Made by a program: the position numbers and the translations under genes
In this document: positions 26,982 through 35,906 of the stretch, piece by piece
How the letters are laid out: every line of letters begins with the position of its first letter
Position numbering within the stretch: position 1 is the first letter of the stretch
Assembly: GCA_003225075.1 (NCBI GenBank)
Contig: QIAP01000069.1
Span: forward strand, 25,576-74,297
Direction: 5' to 3'
From: Acidobacteriota bacterium
Lineage (GTDB): Bacteria > Acidobacteriota > Terriglobia > Terriglobales > Acidobacteriaceae
Length of the DNA stretch: 48,722 bases
Notes under the pieces: model-generated
Databases searched by the model: none
Told to the model about the DNA's origin: nothing
What the model saw: only the letters and a program-made list of their open reading frames with translations

Positions 26982-28490
26982 ATGATTCACTTCCCGGTCC
27001 CTGAGGCCCTTACCTTCGACGACGTTTTACTGCTGCCCGCTCGTTCCGACGTTGTCCCGGCGCTGGCCAACACTCAGACCCAGCTAACTCGCAACATTCG
27101 GCTGAACATTCCTATCATCAGCGCCGCCATGGACACCGTGACTGAATCACACATGGCCATCGCGCTGGCACAGCAGGGTGGACTAGGCGTTATTCATCGC
27201 AATCTGGATGTCGAACAACAAGCCAATGAAGTGGATAAGGTGAAGCGTTCCGAAAGCGGCATGATCGTAGATCCAGTCACTATGGCGCCCGATGACAAGG
27301 TTTCAGATGCCCTGGAGGTCATGCGCAAATACAAGATTTCCGGAGTGCCAGTAACCAAGAATGGCAAGCTGGTTGGAATCCTGACTAATCGCGATCTGCG
27401 CTTCGAGACCCGCTTCGACATCCCCATCAGCAAGGTTATGACCAAGGACAACCTCATCACGGTGGCGGTGGGGACGACGCTCGAAGAAGCCGAAAAAATT
27501 CTTCACGAGCATCGAGTGGAAAAGCTGTTGGTGGTGGATGACAAGTATTACCTCAAAGGTTTGATCACCGTTAAAGACATTCAGAAAAAATTGAAATACC
27601 CGAACGCCGCCAAGGATTCGCATGGTCGCCTTCGGGTAGGCGCAGCTATTGGTGCCACCGGTGATTTTCTCGAGCGGGCGCAAGAACTGGCAAAAGCGAA
27701 GGTGGACCTGCTCGCCATCGATAGTGCCCATGGTCACTCTTCGCGCGTGCTGGAAGCCATCAAGACAGTAAAGTCAAAGTTGCCCGAGGTTGATCTCATC
27801 GCCGGCAACGTCGCCACTTTCGACGGTGCCTGCGAGCTGGCGCGGGCCGGCGCTGACGCCATCAAGGTGGGAATCGGTCCGGGTTCAATCTGCACCACCC
27901 GCGTGGTGACCGGCGCCGGCGTGCCGCAGATCACTGCGATTGCCGAAGCTTTTCGTGCCACTCGCGATGCCAGCATCCCTGTCATCGCCGATGGTGGCAT
28001 CAAATATTCAGGAGATATTACCAAGGCACTCGCCGCCGGCGCAGGTGTGGTCATGATCGGTTCGATGTTTGCCGGAACGGACGAGAGTCCCGGCGATCTG
28101 ATCCTTTACCAGGGCCGCACCTTCAAGTCTTACCGCGGCATGGGATCCCTGGGCGCCATGGCCGCCGGGTCCAGCGAACGCTACTTCCAGAACATGGATG
28201 GAGATTCATCGACGGCCATGCCAGTGTTTGGTGAAGGCGAATCCAACCGTATGTCCAAGCTCGTACCTGAAGGTATTGAAGGACGGGTGCCGTATCGCGG
28301 ATCGGTCGCTATGATCGTGCACCAGATGGTCGGCGGGCTGAAGTCTGGCATGGGATACTGCGGCTGCTCTAACATTCCAGAACTGCAACAGAAGAGTCGC
28401 TTCGTGCGCATCAGCGTGGCTGGACTTCGCGAAAGCCACGTACACGATGTCATGATTACCCGAGAGGCTCCCAATTATGCAATGGAGTAG
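26982..28490 (+). CDS. guaB: inosine-5'-monophosphate dehydrogenase
   Basis: A 502-residue cytoplasmic enzyme that oxidises IMP to XMP, the committed step of guanine nucleotide synthesis. The TIM barrel starts with [10 protein letters not shown], and a pair of CBS domains is inserted at about 95-205 ([31 protein letters not shown]). The active-site cysteine is in GPGSICTTR near residue 305, followed by [11 protein letters not shown] and the flap motif YRGMGS. The length matches the bacterial norm. It stands alone with its own promoter and is followed by the VanZ-like gene on the same strand. Confidence 0.98.
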   Translation: MIHFPVPEALTFDDVLLLPARSDVVPALANTQTQLTRNIRLNIPIISAAMDTVTESHMAIALAQQGGLGVIHRNLDVEQQANEVDKVKRSESGMIVDPVTMAPDDKVSDALEVMRKYKISGVPVTKNGKLVGILTNRDLRFETRFDIPISKVMTKDNLITVAVGTTLEEAEKILHEHRVEKLLVVDDKYYLKGLITVKDIQKKLKYPNAAKDSHGRLRVGAAIGATGDFLERAQELAKAKVDLLAIDSAHGHSSRVLEAIKTVKSKLPEVDLIAGNVATFDGACELARAGADAIKVGIGPGSICTTRVVTGAGVPQITAIAEAFRATRDASIPVIADGGIKYSGDITKALAAGAGVVMIGSMFAGTDESPGDLILYQGRTFKSYRGMGSLGAMAAGSSERYFQNMDGDSSTAMPVFGEGESNRMSKLVPEGIEGRVPYRGSVAMIVHQMVGGLKSGMGYCGCSNIPELQQKSRFVRISVAGLRESHVHDVMITREAPNYAME

Positions 28491-28532
28491 GACACCGGTT
28501 AGTTTGCTGCCGGCGGTTGGGAACTCGCCCGC

Positions 28533-29033
28533 TTGAGCCTCGCCCGCAACCAAGCATTCAAGGCATGGATCGCGGCCGCGCTGTGGCTCGGCCTGATTGC
28601 CGTCGAATCCACCAGCCTGTTGTCTACCGCCAACACCGGCCGCATTTTGTATCCGCTGCTCACTTTTTTCTTCGGACCTCTTGATCCCGTCAAATTTGCC
28701 TATTGGCACCATCTCCTTCGTAAGGCCGGACACGTGATCGGTTACGGCATGTTGAGCTTTCTGCTCTTCCGCGCCTGGCGCACAACTCTTCCTGTAGCGA
28801 ATGCTGCGCGCTGGTCATGGAAGTGGTGCCGTACCGCGTTAGTGATGACTGCTTTGGTCGCCGCCCTGGATGAGTGGCATCAGAGTTTTCTTCCGTCCCG
28901 CACCGGCAAATTTGGCGACGTGGTGCTTGATACCGTAGCGGCCCTCACGGTTCAATTGTTAATCTTTTGGTTACTAAAAGGGTGGCGTTCGGAGGACTTG
29001 CGCAGCCCGACATATCCGACGCCATTTCAGTAG
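28533..29033 (+). CDS. VanZ-like membrane protein
   Basis: A 166-residue membrane protein with about four hydrophobic segments. The VanZ-family motifs are KAGHVIGYGMLSFLLFR and DEWHQSFLPSRTGKFGDVVLDT. VanZ proteins are linked to teicoplanin tolerance in Gram-positive bacteria, but most chromosomal members have no known role. No ATG lies in the frame after the preceding stop, so the TTG at 28533 is the likely start. It lies 42 bases after guaB and may be cotranscribed. The 155 bases after it (29034-29188) contain no gene; GGTTAG words recur there. Confidence 0.9.
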   Translation: MSLARNQAFKAWIAAALWLGLIAVESTSLLSTANTGRILYPLLTFFFGPLDPVKFAYWHHLLRKAGHVIGYGMLSFLLFRAWRTTLPVANAARWSWKWCRTALVMTALVAALDEWHQSFLPSRTGKFGDVVLDTVAALTVQLLIFWLLKGWRSEDLRSPTYPTPFQ

Positions 29034-29188
29034 GTTAAAAAGGGCCTAACCATCTAAACGAAGTATGCAGGTTAGCGATTCTCAATTTCTAACTGCCATA
29101 GACCGTTTTGAAGGTTAGCAACGAACACTTGCGACCAGCTCTAACGCGCATTTCGGACTGTCCAGCCTTTCCGGAGGCGCTTGCAACT

Positions 29189-30454
29189 TTAACAAAACAT
29201 TAGGTTATGAGCAGTTCCTGCTTGCTTCCCTCTCGAAGTAAGTAGAAGCAAGGCTGATATTATGGCGAGAGCGGAGGAGAAATAAAAAGGCAGGGGGGCG
29301 CCGTAGTGCTTCCACAGTTCACCGGTAATGATGCTCGCGAGCAAGGTGGCAACGCTGGTCACAAAAAAGTAGACGCCCAGTGCGCTCCCGCGCACAGACC
29401 AAGCTACCGTGTCCACGACCAGGGCCTTCAACACCGGAGCACTGAGCGCGTAGAACAATCCGTAGGATGCCATGCTCAGCCAAATGGCGAGCGGCGAGGG
29501 AGCGAGCGCAAAAATAAAATAGACTGCTGCGAACACCACATAACCAGCGGCGGCAATCGAACGACGGGAGAAGCGATCGCTGTAACGTCCTGCCGGCCAA
29601 GAGAAAAGCGTATAGGTGATGTTGAAGACGAGTCCAAGCAAGGGCGCGTGGGTCGCAGTAATGCCGATGCTCTGTGCACGCATTACGAGAAACATGTCGC
29701 TCGAGTTTCCCAGAGAGAACAGGGTCACGGCGAAGAGCACGTAGTAGAAGCTTCCAGGCAGTCGGGCGAATGCGGACATCACATTGGTCTTCCCGGAACT
29801 TTCTAATGATGAGGAATCACGGGCATTGATGTTTGCTGATGAATCCTGTGGCTGGCTTGAGACGGATTTCCTAGGCGGCTCTCGAATGTAAACCGCCGCA
29901 ATCACGATGCACAAGAATCCGGGGACTGCCGCCGCCCAGAAGATTCCGCGCAGGCCGAAGTGTGGCAGCAGCAAGAGTGCAGCCAGCGGTCCGGCAATCG
30001 CGCCGGCGGAATCCATCGCCTGAATGAGACCGTAGGCCGAACCTATCTGCGACTTATCCACGGATTCGGCGACCATGACATCGCGCGGCGCGCCACGCAC
30101 GCCTTTTGCGAAACGGTCGGCGAAGCGGATGAAGAGTACCTGCCACCAGGAAGTCGCGATCGCGAGCAGCGGCTTGACTGCATTGGCAACTACGTATCCG
30201 GCTACAACAATGGGCTTGCGGTGTGCGACGCGGTCGGCGAAATATCCGGAAAAGAGTTTGGCGAATGAAGCTACGCTTTCGGCAATGCCTTCGATGATGC
30301 CGAGTTGCGCTGGCCCGGCGCCGAGCGAGGCCAGGAATGCCGGGAGCACCCAGTAGGCCATTTCACTCGCGGTGTCGTTGAGGAATGAAGTCGCACCGAA
30401 CGCGAATACATTGCGGGGAGTTTCTTGCGATGTGCCAGAGGGAGGTTCGGGCAT
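29189..30454 (-). CDS. MFS transporter
   Basis: A 421-residue transporter with about 12 membrane segments. The sequence FLNDTASEMAYWVLPAFL, GIIEGIAESVASFAKLFSGYFADR and RFADRFAKGVRGAPRDVMVAES marks a widespread MFS subfamily of uncharacterised substrate. The central loop between helices 6 and 7 is Ser/Asn-rich. The start ATG at 30454 has no strong ribosome-binding site. It is a single gene, convergent with the VanZ-like gene. The 156 bases upstream (30455-30610) contain no gene. Confidence 0.92.
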   Translation of the reverse strand: MPEPPSGTSQETPRNVFAFGATSFLNDTASEMAYWVLPAFLASLGAGPAQLGIIEGIAESVASFAKLFSGYFADRVAHRKPIVVAGYVVANAVKPLLAIATSWWQVLFIRFADRFAKGVRGAPRDVMVAESVDKSQIGSAYGLIQAMDSAGAIAGPLAALLLLPHFGLRGIFWAAAVPGFLCIVIAAVYIREPPRKSVSSQPQDSSANINARDSSSLESSGKTNVMSAFARLPGSFYYVLFAVTLFSLGNSSDMFLVMRAQSIGITATHAPLLGLVFNITYTLFSWPAGRYSDRFSRRSIAAAGYVVFAAVYFIFALAPSPLAIWLSMASYGLFYALSAPVLKALVVDTVAWSVRGSALGVYFFVTSVATLLASIITGELWKHYGAPLPFYFSSALAIISALLLLTSRGKQAGTAHNLMFC

Positions 30455-30610
30455 ATCAAAAGTTGTATCACGAGGAAAGAGCTGGACTTTTAACGGAGTG
30501 AATTTCTTTCAGGACGGAGAGCAGAACTGGCAAAGCCGACGCAATTTTGTACTCGAAGTTATGAGCAAAATTTCTAGCGGGATGACCTGGATGCCAGAGC
30601 GTTTTTCAGA

Positions 30611-31102
30611 TCAATACATCGAGTCATACTTCGTCACCAGCCATTCGCCGCCTTTATTTTCAAGCGTAACTGAAAACAGTTCTTTGTAAGTACCCGTCTG
30701 ACCGTTCACGTTACGCCGCTTACCCCGATAATGGAGGATCCGCAGTGGCGAGGCATCTTCCCAATCGACCAGTTGCCAGGAAAGGAGCGGGTGCTGGGCT
30801 TCCGACTCGCAAATGAAAGCGGCATACTTTCTGCGATAGTCCTTTTCCCACTGGGCAAGCTCTTGTTGACATTGTCCGTCACGCATAGCCCGAATAAATT
30901 GAGCGGCGGCGCGCTCCGATTCGCGTTCACGTAAGGGATTTAGAGAGATGGAATTCGGAGTACCAGAAAGAGGATCTCTCTCCTCCGAGCGCGACAGCAC
31001 CGGACCCTGGTTATTAAGCCAGATGAGCCCGCCGAAGAAAATCAGCACGACTAACGCGCCCGCACCGAGCGCAATGCCGATTTGATTACGGGAAAACTCC
31101 AT
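30611..31102 (-). CDS. membrane-anchored protein of unknown function
   Basis: A 163-residue protein with one N-terminal transmembrane helix (about residues 9-29) and a soluble, presumably periplasmic, remainder (FIRAMRDGQCQQELAQWEKDYR, SWQLVDWEDASPLRILHYRG, LFSVTLENKGGEWLVTKYDSMY). The overall pattern, a helix bundle followed by beta strands, resembles small NTF2- or DUF4878-like domains, but this is a guess. The ATG at 31102 has GAGG seven bases upstream. It lies downstream of the alpha operon on the same strand with a hairpin in between. Confidence 0.82.
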   Translation of the reverse strand: MEFSRNQIGIALGAGALVVLIFFGGLIWLNNQGPVLSRSEERDPLSGTPNSISLNPLRERESERAAAQFIRAMRDGQCQQELAQWEKDYRRKYAAFICESEAQHPLLSWQLVDWEDASPLRILHYRGKRRNVNGQTGTYKELFSVTLENKGGEWLVTKYDSMY

Positions 31103-31203
31103 ACGTGCCTCAGTTTACCTTGGAGTGAGATGGGTACTGCAAGATTACGGCGGATAGACTCTGGAGGACATGTACGTTGGGAGTTGGGGTGGTCAGGAAG
31201 GCA

Positions 31204-31225
31204 CAGCCGAGCGCGTGCTCGGCTG
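31204..31225 (-). terminator. hairpin downstream of rplQ
   Basis: CAGCCGAGC and GCTCGGCTG pair perfectly around a GCGT loop, about 50 bases after the rplQ stop. It is the best candidate for the end of the ribosomal-protein transcript, although no T-run follows. The rest of 31103-31274 holds no gene that I can see. Confidence 0.5.
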
Positions 31226-31274
31226 CCCTGATCGGAAGTCAGATTGAATCGTCCTATTGTTTCGATTCTTTGGC

Positions 31275-31775
31275 CTATTCTTTGGCGTCGCCGCTTTCGG
31301 TGGTCACGCCACCTTCGGCATTGGCTTGGGCTTCGGCCTCTTCCATGGCCTTCTTGGTTTCTTCGGCGCGCTTGGCGCGTACCTCAGCCCGCTTTTGACG
31401 TTTTTCTTCCTGCACTTTCTCGCTGCCAAGCAGTTCGATAAACGCCTTTTCGGCGCCGTCGCCCTTCTGCCAGCCGCTACGAACGATGCGCAAATATCCA
31501 CCTTCGCGGTCACCGAAGCGGGGGCTGATGGTGTCAAAAAGTTTATCGACGGCAGCGCTGGTCATAAGATAGGCAGCCGCTCGACGACGGGCCGCCAGAT
31601 CGCCCCGCTTGCCGAGGGTGATCATCTTCTCCACCTGGGGGCGCATTGCCTTGGCTTTAGGCACCGTGGTTTCGATGCGCTCTTCCAGGATCAGCGATGT
31701 GACCAGATTGCGCAGCAAAGAACGCCGATGGCTGGTGTTGCGACCTAATTTCCATCCTGCAACTTTATGACGCAT
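31275..31775 (-). CDS. rplQ: 50S ribosomal protein L17
   Basis: A 166-residue L17, which sits near the peptide exit tunnel. The family core is complete (MRHKVAGWKLGRNTSHRRSLLRNL, TLGKRGDL, GDREGGYLRIV). The C-terminal 45 residues are an added charged tail (repeated KRAEE, then Ala/Glu) absent from short L17 proteins. It is the last gene of the alpha operon. The ATG at 31775 has GAGG seven bases upstream, supplied by the last word of a repeat array. Confidence 0.97.
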   Translation of the reverse strand: MRHKVAGWKLGRNTSHRRSLLRNLVTSLILEERIETTVPKAKAMRPQVEKMITLGKRGDLAARRRAAAYLMTSAAVDKLFDTISPRFGDREGGYLRIVRSGWQKGDGAEKAFIELLGSEKVQEEKRQKRAEVRAKRAEETKKAMEEAEAQANAEGGVTTESGDAKE

Positions 31776-31785
31776 GGGAAGACCT

Positions 31786-31856
31786 CAGTTCAGTTTCTCG
31801 GTTTCAAGTTCTCCAGAATTCAGTGGCGGAGACGGGCGACGCTCGTCCCCGCCACT
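31786..31856. repeat. CAGTTTCT word array followed by a long hairpin, rpoA-rplQ junction
   Basis: From 31786 to 31821 there are 8-base words related to CAGTTTCT, CGGTTTCA and AGTTCTCC. From 31822 to 31856, AGTGGCGG pairs with CCGCCACT and, after one mismatch, GACGGGC pairs with GCTCGTC around a three-base loop. The two fill the 86-base gap between rpoA and rplQ. Confidence 0.7.
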
Positions 31857-31861
31857 TACTC

Positions 31862-32896
31862 TTACAGCTCGTGATCGTCACCGTAGGCTGACGCGGGGAG
31901 AACCTGGTTCGAGGTTGGGCCAGGCACGGCATTCCCGTGCTCGTCAATCTTCATACCCAGGCTCAGGCCCATAGAGGCCAGTATTTCCTTGATCTCGTTC
32001 AGCGACTTGCGACCGAAGTTCTTGGTCTTCAGCATTTCCGCTTCGGTTTTCTGGACGAGTTCTCCGATGCTCTGGATATTCGCATTCTTCAAGCAGTTGT
32101 AACTGCGCACGGAAAGTTCAAGTTCCTCAACCGAGCGGTTCAGATTCTCATTACGAATCTCTGGCTTGCGCTCTTCGCTGGAACCGGAAGTCTCGATTTC
32201 CTCTTCGAAGTTGATAAAGATGTTCATGTGATCTTTGATCAGCTTGGCCGCAAGGCCGATGGAGTCGGCGGGAGTGATAGAGCCGTTGGTCCATACTTCG
32301 AGAGTAAGTTTGTCGTAATCGGTGATCTGCCCGAGACGGGCTGCTTCGACTGTGTAATTGCATTTGCGAACTGGGGAGTGCACGGAATCGATGGGAATGA
32401 ACCCGAGGCCGAGATCCTCGTCGAAGTTTTTGTCGGCAGAAACATAGCCGCGGCCACGCTTGAGACGCATTTCCATGTCGAGCTTGCCGCCTTCGCTGAC
32501 GGTGGCGATGTAAACGTCCTTGTCGAGAACTTCGACATCGGCGTCAGCCTCAATCATGCCCGAGGTAACGACGCCGGGTTGATCGGAGCGCAGATAGATG
32601 GCCTTTGGAGCATCACCCGCCAACTTAAAGGGGATTTGTTTCAGGTTGAGGATAATGTCGGTGGCATCCTCGACCACGCCGGGGATCGACTGAAATTCGT
32701 GCAGCACTCCTTCGATCTTTACCGCCGTGATGGCTGCGCCCTCGATGGAACTGAGGAGCACGCGGCGAAGCGCGTTGCCGATAGTGGTACCGAAACCACG
32801 CTCAAAGGGTTGTGCCCAGAACATGCCGTGCTTATCGGTCAAGTTCTCGGTGTCAACAGCGAGACGTTTCGGTTTCTGAAAGCCTTTCCAAAGCAT
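31862..32896 (-). CDS. rpoA: DNA-directed RNA polymerase subunit alpha
   Basis: A 344-residue subunit that nucleates polymerase assembly. The N-terminal dimerisation domain (about 1-235) has [12 protein letters not shown] and [10 protein letters not shown]. The C-terminal DNA-binding domain (about 255-320) has [16 protein letters not shown] and [14 protein letters not shown]. The ATG at 32896 has AGGAG six bases upstream. A 163-base gap separates it from rpsD, unusually long for this cluster; it contains a perfect hairpin at 33026-33044. Confidence 0.98.
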   Translation of the reverse strand: MLWKGFQKPKRLAVDTENLTDKHGMFWAQPFERGFGTTIGNALRRVLLSSIEGAAITAVKIEGVLHEFQSIPGVVEDATDIILNLKQIPFKLAGDAPKAIYLRSDQPGVVTSGMIEADADVEVLDKDVYIATVSEGGKLDMEMRLKRGRGYVSADKNFDEDLGLGFIPIDSVHSPVRKCNYTVEAARLGQITDYDKLTLEVWTNGSITPADSIGLAAKLIKDHMNIFINFEEEIETSGSSEERKPEIRNENLNRSVEELELSVRSYNCLKNANIQSIGELVQKTEAEMLKTKNFGRKSLNEIKEILASMGLSLGMKIDEHGNAVPGPTSNQVLPASAYGDDHEL

Positions 32897-33025
32897 TGTG
32901 TTCTCCTTCGGCCATGTGGCTCAGTCACAGCTTCCCAAAAAGGCCCCGATCTGGGTCAAGCGCTGTAAAAGGCGGATCTGGCACGAAAAAACGGGCCAAA
33001 ATCAATCAAGCTATTCGCAAGAAAC

Positions 33026-33044
33026 CGCGGGCGAGACGCCCGCG
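33026..33044. repeat. perfect hairpin CGCGGGCG-AGA-CGCCCGCG, rpsD-rpoA gap
   Basis: The stem is 8 bp with a three-base loop, 15 bases after the rpsD stop. The core and its flank, GGGCGAGACGCCCGCG followed by a CNACATCG motif, recur almost identically at 35103. It could attenuate transcription into rpoA. Confidence 0.75.
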
Positions 33045-33059
33045 ACCACATCGCGAGGC

Positions 33060-33689
33060 TTATTTGCTATAAAGTTCAACGATCAACTGCTCATTGACTG
33101 GCAACTGAATGTCTTCCCGTTTGGGCAGGGCGACGATACGTCCCTTGTAATTATCACGATCGATGTCAAGCCAGTTGGGCGCGTTCTGGTGGCTGGCAAA
33201 ATCCTTGGCTAGCTCCAGGATCGGCAGCTTGCGGCTGCTTTCGCGAATCGTGATCTCCTCGCCCACAGTTATCTGGTAAGAAGGAATGTTGACCTTGCGA
33301 CCGTCAACATGAACATGGCCATGGCGCACTAGTTGCCGCGCCTGCCGTCGAGAAGAGGCGAAGCCCAGGCGATAGACAATGTTATCCAAGCGTCGCTCCA
33401 GTTGCTGCAGGAGCAATTCGCCGGTCACGCCCTTGGTGCGGGCCGCCTTCTCGAAGTAATTACGGAACTGGCCTTCCTGGGTAAAGTAGATGCGCTTGGC
33501 TTTCTGCTTCTCGCGCAACTGAAGACCGTAACCGACGATTTTCGGCTTGCGATCCTTACCGTGTTGCCCTGGGGGGAAGTTACGCTTCTCGACCGGACAT
33601 TTATCGCTGAAACATTTAGTGCCCTTGAGGAACAGCTTCATGCCCTCACGGCGACAGAGACGGCAAACTGCATCTTTATAACGTGCCAA
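33060..33689 (-). CDS. rpsD: 30S ribosomal protein S4
   Basis: A 209-residue S4, a primary 16S rRNA binder. It has the four-cysteine zinc form: CRLC near residue 9 and KCFSDKC near residue 26. The S4 RNA-binding domain follows ([27 protein letters not shown]). The start is a TTG at 33689, giving MARYKDAVC, with AAGGAG eight bases upstream; no ATG is available. S4 is commonly the autoregulator of the alpha operon. Confidence 0.97.
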   Translation of the reverse strand: MARYKDAVCRLCRREGMKLFLKGTKCFSDKCPVEKRNFPPGQHGKDRKPKIVGYGLQLREKQKAKRIYFTQEGQFRNYFEKAARTKGVTGELLLQQLERRLDNIVYRLGFASSRRQARQLVRHGHVHVDGRKVNIPSYQITVGEEITIRESSRKLPILELAKDFASHQNAPNWLDIDRDNYKGRIVALPKREDIQLPVNEQLIVELYSK

Positions 33690-33764
33690 GTTGTGTTCTC
33701 CTTTAGATGACCGGTTTACGGGTTTGGCTTCACCCTTCTTCGCGGACGAAAATCGGTTATTTCT

Positions 33765-34199
33765 TTAGACCCTTCTCCGCTTGGGCGGACGGCAACCGTT
33801 GTGCGGGATGGGCGTGGCATCGCGAATCGTGCGCACATCGATACCGGCGGCCGAGAGGGCACGGATCGCGGACTCGCGTCCGGAACCGGGTCCGCTGACA
33901 CGCACTTCCACGCTGCGCACGCCATGATCGCGAGCGAGGTTGGCGGCGTTCATGGCTGCCTGCTGGGCGGCGAAAGGCGTTCCTTTACGTGAGCCGCGGA
34001 ACCCCAGCGAACCAGAACTCTTCCAGGAGAGGACGTTCCCTGCCGGGTCGGAAATAGTCACGATGGTGTTGTTGAAGGAAGCCTGAATATGCACCACCCC
34101 GTGTGGGACGTGCTTGCGCTCCTTCTTTTTGAAGGTTTTCTTCTTGCCTTTTTTTTCGGGTGCCGCGGCACCCGGTGCTGCTGCTACTGGTTTTGCCAT
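33765..34199 (-). CDS. rpsK: 30S ribosomal protein S11
   Basis: A 144-residue S11 of the small-subunit platform. The core is intact ([47 protein letters not shown]). The N-terminal 28 residues are an Ala/Pro then Lys-rich extension, longer than usual. The ATG at 34199 has no Shine-Dalgarno site; a large inverted repeat begins four bases upstream. Confidence 0.97.
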   Translation of the reverse strand: MAKPVAAAPGAAAPEKKGKKKTFKKKERKHVPHGVVHIQASFNNTIVTISDPAGNVLSWKSSGSLGFRGSRKGTPFAAQQAAMNAANLARDHGVRSVEVRVSGPGSGRESAIRALSAAGIDVRTIRDATPIPHNGCRPPKRRRV

Positions 34200-34202
34200 A
34201 TT

Positions 34203-34276
34203 TTAGTGTCCAGTGGTCAGACATCAGTGGCCGGTACCAATGCCAGGGTTAGCTGACCAACTAACCACTGGACTAA
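34203..34276. repeat. inverted repeat with CCAGTGGT words, rpsM-rpsK junction
   Basis: TTAGTGTCCAGTGG at 34203 faces CCACTGGACTAA at 34265-34276. Related words (TGGTCAG, ATCAGTGG, GGTTAGCTGACC) lie between. It fills the entire gap between rpsM and rpsK and abuts the rpsK start region. Confidence 0.7.
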
Positions 34277-34290
34277 CACCACCTGATTGC

Positions 34291-34677
34291 TTACGTCTTG
34301 GTCGCCGTCTTCTTCTTTTGAGCGACTGTTCCTTTGCGCGGACCCTTGCGAGTGCGAGCGTTGGTATGGGTGCGCTGACCGCGAACCGGCAGGTTGCGAC
34401 GATGGCGGAATCCCCGATAAGAACCGATCTCGATGAGGCGCTTGATGTTCATCGAAACATCCTTACGCAAATCGCCTTCAACGCCGCCTTCAGCTTCGAT
34501 CACCTGGCGGATGCGATTTACTTCATCTTCGCCGAGATCCTGCACCTTTTTCATGGGGTCCACTTTCGCCGCATCCAGAATGCGCGCAGCGCGCGCGTGG
34601 CCGATTCCATAGATGTACGTGAGCGCGATATTGACGCGCTTGTTGCGCGGAAGGTCGACGCCTGCAATACGTGCCAT
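34291..34677 (-). CDS. rpsM: 30S ribosomal protein S13
   Basis: A 128-residue S13, part of the 30S head that touches the 50S and P-site tRNA. The sequence [25 protein letters not shown] and [28 protein letters not shown] is diagnostic. The ATG at 34677 has AGGAG four bases upstream. It follows rpmJ by 16 bases. Confidence 0.98.
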   Translation of the reverse strand: MARIAGVDLPRNKRVNIALTYIYGIGHARAARILDAAKVDPMKKVQDLGEDEVNRIRQVIEAEGGVEGDLRKDVSMNIKRLIEIGSYRGFRHRRNLPVRGQRTHTNARTRKGPRKGTVAQKKKTATKT

Positions 34678-34693
34678 GTAGCTCCTCTATCCC

Positions 34694-34807
34694 TTATCCT
34701 TGACGTTGCTTATGTTTTGAGTTTACGCAGATCACGCGCACCACACCGTTGCGGTGAATGATCTTGCACTTGTCACAAATTTTCTTTACCGAAGCTCGTA
34801 CTTTCAT
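34694..34807 (-). CDS. rpmJ: 50S ribosomal protein L36
   Basis: A 37-residue L36 in its zinc-binding form: CDKC, then [13 protein letters not shown] supplies the third Cys and a His. The ATG at 34807 is chosen because [14 protein letters not shown] is the invariant start; the frame runs further upstream without meaning. No Shine-Dalgarno sequence is present: two GAGAACTG-type heptamers sit directly against the start codon. Confidence 0.97.
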   Translation of the reverse strand: MKVRASVKKICDKCKIIHRNGVVRVICVNSKHKQRQG

Positions 34808-34808
34808 A

Positions 34809-34829
34809 CAGTTCTCAGTTCTCGGTTTC
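34809..34829. repeat. heptamer array CAGTTCT x2, CGGTTTC, at the rpmJ start
   Basis: CAGTTCT, CAGTTCT and CGGTTTC run without gaps from one base beyond the rpmJ ATG. On the coding strand this reads as GAGAACTG repeats in place of a ribosome-binding site. Confidence 0.8.
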
Positions 34830-34856
34830 CAGATCGCGGCGCTAACGCCACTCAGA

Positions 34857-35075
34857 TCATTTGTATCTATAAACGATGCGCCCACGGTTCAGGTCGTAGG
34901 GCGAAAGCTCTACTGCTACTTTGTCGCCGGGAAGAATGCGGATGAAGTTCTTACGCATCTTACCGGAAACATGGGCCAGCACCTGGTGCTTGTTTTCCAG
35001 TTCAACCTTGAACATGGCATTGGGCAGCGGTTCGAGGACCACGGCCATTACCTCAATCGCGTCTTCTTTACTCAT
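34857..35075 (-). CDS. infA: translation initiation factor IF-1
   Basis: A 72-residue S1-fold protein that binds the ribosomal A site during initiation. [36 protein letters not shown] and [12 protein letters not shown] are family hallmarks. The ATG at 35075 has AAGGAG three bases upstream; the extra nine codons upstream of it are not used in homologues. It lies between map and rpmJ as usual. Confidence 0.97.
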   Translation of the reverse strand: MSKEDAIEVMAVVLEPLPNAMFKVELENKHQVLAHVSGKMRKNFIRILPGDKVAVELSPYDLNRGRIVYRYK

Positions 35076-35101
35076 GCACTCCTTACGTTTTGAAACCCGC
35101 A

Positions 35102-35116
35102 CGGGCGAGACGCCCG
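35102..35116. repeat. hairpin CGGGCG-AGA-CGCCCG, map-infA junction
   Basis: A 6-bp perfect stem with an AGA loop. The sequence from 35103 matches that at 33029 over about 25 bases, including the CNACATCG flank. Confidence 0.7.
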
Positions 35117-35149
35117 CGCCTACATCGTTCTATAACGGCCGGGCCCTCG

Positions 35150-35902
35150 TCACTGCGTCAATATCATCGGGCCATCTCTGCTCACCGCGACGCAATGCTC
35201 GAAATGCGCGCTGTAGCTGCCATCGACGGTCACGGCGGTCCATTTGTCGCTTAGCACGCGAGCTTCCGGCTTGCCTGAATTCACCATGGGCTCAATGGCG
35301 ATTACCATGCCCTCCAACAAGCGAGCACCCTGCCCTGGCGTACCAAAGTTCGGGACCTGCGGCTCCTCATGAAGGTGCGTGCCAATGCCGTGTCCTACAA
35401 ACTCGCGAACCACACTAAAGCCATGGGATTCGACGTATTCCTGCACGGCAGCGCTGACGTCACCAATGGCGTTGCCCAGGCGCGCCTGATCGATGCCGCG
35501 ATAAAGCGATGCTTCTGTCACAGAGAGCAGTTCTTGCAACTCCGGCGTGACTTCTTCCCCCACGGGAACAGTGATGGCGGCATCGCCGTAATAACCGTCG
35601 AGCACCACTCCACAATCCACTGAGACAATATCTCCGGTCTGGAGCAGCCGCTTTTCCGAAGGGATGCCGTGCACAATCTCTTCGTTTACCGAGGTGCAGA
35701 GCACGCAGGGATAATCGTAGTACCCCTTGAATGCGGGCTTGGCGCCCAGATCTCTCATCTTCTGCTCGGCGGCGCGCTCCAAATCCATCGTGCTTGCGCC
35801 GGGGACGATCAGATCGCGAACATGATCGAGAACCTGGCGGACGATATGACCACTGCGGCGCATCTTCTCAATTTCCGCCATCGACTTACAGACGATTGCC
35901 AT
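35150..35902 (-). CDS. map: type I methionine aminopeptidase
   Basis: A 250-residue enzyme that removes the initiator methionine. Metal ligands are visible in SVDCGVVLDGYYGDAAIT (two Asp), VGHGIGTHLHEEP (His), IAIEPMV (Glu) and HFEHCVAV (Glu before the final His/Cys). The ATG at 35902 is only four bases after the adk stop. An AGGAG sits unusually close to it, so the ATG at 35881 is an alternative. The adk-map-infA order is canonical. Confidence 0.97.
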   Translation of the reverse strand: MAIVCKSMAEIEKMRRSGHIVRQVLDHVRDLIVPGASTMDLERAAEQKMRDLGAKPAFKGYYDYPCVLCTSVNEEIVHGIPSEKRLLQTGDIVSVDCGVVLDGYYGDAAITVPVGEEVTPELQELLSVTEASLYRGIDQARLGNAIGDVSAAVQEYVESHGFSVVREFVGHGIGTHLHEEPQVPNFGTPGQGARLLEGMVIAIEPMVNSGKPEARVLSDKWTAVTVDGSYSAHFEHCVAVSRDGPMILTQ

Positions 35903-35906
35903 GCTC

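Noticed and set aside
31204-31225. Calling every small hairpin an intrinsic terminator
   Set aside because: None is followed by a T-run, and several lie inside the ribosomal operon; only those at 8408 and 31204 have a fitting position.
31910-31925. GGTTCGAGG as a tRNA T-loop
   Set aside because: It lies inside rpoA coding sequence and no acceptor or anticodon stem surrounds it. Similar hits in rplP and the POT gene were dismissed for the same reason.
31937-32968. 343-codon plus-strand ORF opposite rpoA
   Set aside because: Antisense shadow of rpoA, whose frame is fully conserved.
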